Positions 5,632 to 7,499 of a stretch of DNA of 7,499 bases are shown piece after piece. Where the stretch lies: contig CALLYN010000323.1 of NCBI GenBank assembly GCA_937858455.1, positions 1 to 7,499 on the forward strand, in the 5' to 3' direction. This DNA comes from an uncultured Kouleothrix sp. (GTDB taxonomy: Bacteria > Chloroflexota > Chloroflexia > Chloroflexales > Roseiflexaceae). Position 1 is the stretch's first letter. Every line of letters begins with the position of its first letter. Below the pieces are notes generated by a model, which was not told the DNA's origin, searched no databases, and worked only from the letters and a program-made list of their open reading frames with translations. A program made the position numbers and the translations under genes.

Positions 5632-7113
5632 AAGACCGACAACGAGGTACAGCTGATGCTCCGTGCACGCACCAAGGGAAAGACCCTCGAACAGGCCGCC
5701 GCCCGCGCCGGGATGAGCGTGCCCACGGCCCGCAAGTACCTGCGCGCGGCCGCCCTCCCCAGTGAACTCAAAACGCCGCGCGACTATCGCACGCGCCCCA
5801 ATCCCTTTCTCGCCGACTGGTCCTGGGTCGAGCTCCAGCTCCAGCGCGACCCGGCGCTCCAAGCCAAGACGCTCTTTACCATCCTCACCGAGCGCTATCC
5901 TGAGCGCTACACTCCTGGCCAACTGCGCAGCTTCCAACGCCACGTCGCCACCTGGCGTGCCCTCCACGGCCCCGACCACGACGTCATCTTCGAGCAGATC
6001 CACCAGCCTGGCCAGTGTGGCCAGTCGGACTTCACCCATATGGACGAGCTAGCGGTTACCATCGCCGGCGCGCCCTTCCCCCATCTGCTCTTCCACTTCG
6101 TGCTGACCTACTCCAACATCGAGGCCGTCTCCCTCTGCTTCACCGAGAGTTTCGAGACACTGGCCGAGGGACTGGAGTTCTGCCTCTGGCAAGTCGGCGG
6201 CGTGCCCGAAAACCACCGCACTGACAACCTCTCGGCGGCCGTCCAGGCCATCGAGCCAGATGGCCAGCGCCGCTGGACCGAGCGCTACCTGGCCTTGATG
6301 ACCCATTACGGCATGACACCGTCCACCAACACAGCTGGCGAAGCTCACGAGAACGGCGATGTCGAGCAGGCCCACCACCGCTTCAAAGAGGCCGTCGACC
6401 AGGCCCTTCGCGCCCGTGGCTCGCGTGACTTTGCCGACCGGCCCAGCTACATCGCTTGGCTCCAGGAACTCGCCCGCAAGCGCAACCAGACCCGCCAACT
6501 GCGCTGGACAACCGAGCTCGACAGCCTGCGTCCCCTACCCACTACCCCGCTGCATCCCTGTCGCGAGCTGCCGGTCACCGTCACCCGTTTCAGCACCATC
6601 CGCGTGCTCCACAACACCTACTCGGTGCCCTCACGCCTGATTGGTGTGACCCTGACCGTGCGCGTGCGAGCCGAAACGCTCGAGCTCTACGTCGGCAGCA
6701 CGCTAACCCTGACCCTGCCCCGGCTGCACGGGCGCTTTGGCGCCCACATCGACTACCGCCACCTGATCTGGTCGCTAGTGCGCAAGCCCGGCGCCTTTGC
6801 CCAGTACCGCTTCCGCGACGAGCTCTTCCCGACGACCGCCTTTCGGGTCGCCTACGACACGTTGGTCGCGCAGCAGCCCAGCCGGGCCGACAAGGAGTAT
6901 GTGCGCGTACTGCATCTGGCTGCCGCAACCAGCGAGGTTGATGTCGCCGCGGCCCTGGCGCTGCTCGCCGAGAACGGTACGACACCTACCTTTGAGGCCG
7001 TGCGCGAACTGGTGCGCAGCGTGGAGCCGCCGGCCGTCCCGCAGCTCAGCCGGCCGCAGTTCGATTTTGGTGTCTACGACGCGTTGCTGAAGACGAGGTG
7101 CGCCGGTGACTAA
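5629..7113 (+). CDS. istA: IS21-family transposase IstA
   Basis: The DDE transposase that cuts and joins IS21 ends, working with the IstB ATPase. The ATG at 5629 was chosen over upstream TTG 5587 because AAGGAGG (5618-5624) precedes it; the product is 494 residues, normal for IstA. An N-terminal helix-turn-helix lies at about 16-41 (KGKTLEQAAARAGMSVPTAR). The integrase core follows: D134 in QSDFTHMD, D199 in HRTDNLSAA and E246 in ENGDVEQAHH. A beta-rich region with NTYSVPSRLIGV is typical of the IS21 C-terminal part. All catalytic residues are present and the frame is uninterrupted. istB overlaps its end by 8 bases, so the two are probably translationally coupled. Its start codon lies in a hairpin. 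Family assignment is secure. Confidence 0.93.
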   Translation: MKTDNEVQLMLRARTKGKTLEQAAARAGMSVPTARKYLRAAALPSELKTPRDYRTRPNPFLADWSWVELQLQRDPALQAKTLFTILTERYPERYTPGQLRSFQRHVATWRALHGPDHDVIFEQIHQPGQCGQSDFTHMDELAVTIAGAPFPHLLFHFVLTYSNIEAVSLCFTESFETLAEGLEFCLWQVGGVPENHRTDNLSAAVQAIEPDGQRRWTERYLALMTHYGMTPSTNTAGEAHENGDVEQAHHRFKEAVDQALRARGSRDFADRPSYIAWLQELARKRNQTRQLRWTTELDSLRPLPTTPLHPCRELPVTVTRFSTIRVLHNTYSVPSRLIGVTLTVRVRAETLELYVGSTLTLTLPRLHGRFGAHIDYRHLIWSLVRKPGAFAQYRFRDELFPTTAFRVAYDTLVAQQPSRADKEYVRVLHLAAATSEVDVAAALALLAENGTTPTFEAVRELVRSVEPPAVPQLSRPQFDFGVYDALLKTRCAGD

Positions 7114-7499
7114 TTGTCATGAGAGCCTGACGCAGCTCCTGCACCGCGTGCAACTGCACCATACGACCGCTGAGGTGGAGGCTTTAACCGCACGTGCAGC
7201 TCGCGAGGGGTTGAGCCACGTGGCCTTCCTGCACGCGTTCGTAGAGCAGGAGGCGAGCTACCGGGAGCAACGTCGCTTTGAACGGCTGCTGCGCGAATCG
7301 CGCCTACCGCGTGAGAAGACCCTGGCGCAGCTCGACCTGGGTCAGTTTGGCCCGGTGCTGGCTCAGCAGATTGAGCGGCTGCAGAGCGGCGCATTCCTCG
7401 CTCAAGCTGCGAACGTGATTGCGGTTGGCAAGCCCGGAACGGGGAAAATCCACCCAACACACTGCCCCGATTGGTATGAGTGTTCCGCCTTCGGAACCG
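7106..7499 (+). CDS. istB: IS21-family helper ATPase IstB (3' partial, apparently disrupted)
   Basis: IstB is the AAA+ ATPase (DnaC-like) that selects the target and activates IstA. GTG 7106 is the start: it overlaps the istA end by 8 bases and has GAGG at 7095-7098. Residues 1-107 match the IstB N-terminal helical region, with the characteristic basic FERLLRESRLPREKTLAQLD stretch. The Walker A begins GKPGTGK (108-114), but then reads IHPTHCPDWYECSAFGT where IstB proteins have THLA and a long helix. The Walker A Thr is thus Ile, and family resemblance ends at codon 114-116. The frame stays open to the window edge. The likeliest reading is an interrupted gene (another insertion, recombination, or an assembly chimera at about 7447), not a full IstB. 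Confidence 0.8.
   Translation, partial: MTNCHESLTQLLHRVQLHHTTAEVEALTARAAREGLSHVAFLHAFVEQEASYREQRRFERLLRESRLPREKTLAQLDLGQFGPVLAQQIERLQSGAFLAQAANVIAVGKPGTGKIHPTHCPDWYECSAFGT
7447..7499. other. Non-IstB sequence with a terminal hairpin after a probable junction
   Basis: From about 7447 the sequence stops looking like istB. It contains an inverted repeat, GTTCCG (7482-7487) and CGGAAC (7492-7497), around a CCTT loop. Too little is visible to identify it. It could be the edge of another insertion element or an assembly artefact at a repeat. Confidence 0.4.

Larger units (their letters stand above)
5474..7499 (+). mobile_element. IS21-family insertion sequence (left part; right end not seen)
   Basis: It is identified by an istA-like transposase followed by an overlapping istB-like ATPase, the standard IS21 order. 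The left end is placed provisionally at the first TGTCCA (5474-5479) because IS21 elements usually begin with TG and carry repeated subterminal motifs, and TGTCCA recurs at 5521-5526. TAGAAC is also repeated at 5541-5546 and 5558-5563. The 5378-5628 stretch otherwise shows no gene. The right end and any target duplication are outside the window or lost, since the sequence departs from IS21 at about 7447. Confidence 0.65.

Noticed and set aside
7110..7460. Minus-strand open frame opposite istB
   Set aside because: istB has clear family matches, an overlap with istA and a ribosome binding site on the plus strand. The antisense frame is low-complexity Arg/Ala/Ser.
1..7499. CRISPR arrays, rRNA genes and toxin genes partnering the NADAR-like protein
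   Set aside because: No regularly spaced repeats, no rRNA-like segments and no DarT-like ADP-ribosyltransferase were found on either strand.

Overview
The window is GC-rich, strongly G/C-biased at third codon positions, and has open frames running off both ends. It looks like a piece of a larger contig from a high-GC environmental bacterium. The gene mix (a Ski2-like helicase with a SWIM zinc finger, a short DUF-type protein, TnpB-only and IS21 elements) would suit a filamentous Chloroflexota-type genome. That is an impression from protein style; no rRNA or marker gene fixes the taxonomy.

Layout. (1) 1-3933 is a host gene block, all on the + strand. It holds a long superfamily 2 (Ski2/Hel308-like) helicase whose N-terminus lies left of the window, with motifs II to VI, a helix-hairpin-helix region and a C-terminal SWIM finger. 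Three bases later comes a 90-codon protein of unknown function, and after a hairpin spanning its stop comes a 184-residue protein that I read as a distant relative of the NADAR fold (DUF6939-like). Tight spacing and good ribosome binding sites make this a likely operon. (2) About 3930-5228 is an IS200/IS605-type element carrying only tnpB. Its nuclease centre is intact, but codon 8 of the apparent gene is TGA. It is flanked by GGCAC direct repeats, ends in a nested stem-loop resembling the 3' part of an omega (guide) RNA, and seems to have cut off the original C-terminus of the NADAR-like gene. (3) About 5229-5473 is host-like debris: the probable displaced tail of that gene, a 40-codon ORF and a strong hairpin. 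(4) From about 5474 to the right edge is an IS21-family element with complete istA and overlapping istB. IstB stops resembling its family just after the Walker A lysine, so the element is probably interrupted or chimeric at about 7447.

How it fits together. The helicase, small ORF and NADAR-like protein could form one nucleic-acid repair or defence module; this is inference from adjacency. The rest is an insertion hot spot where two unrelated transposons, both apparently damaged, landed directly downstream. The points most worth checking are the NADAR-like assignment and its helicase partner, the TnpB stop codon with its start codon in a hairpin loop, the candidate omega RNA, and the hairpin covering the istA start codon.
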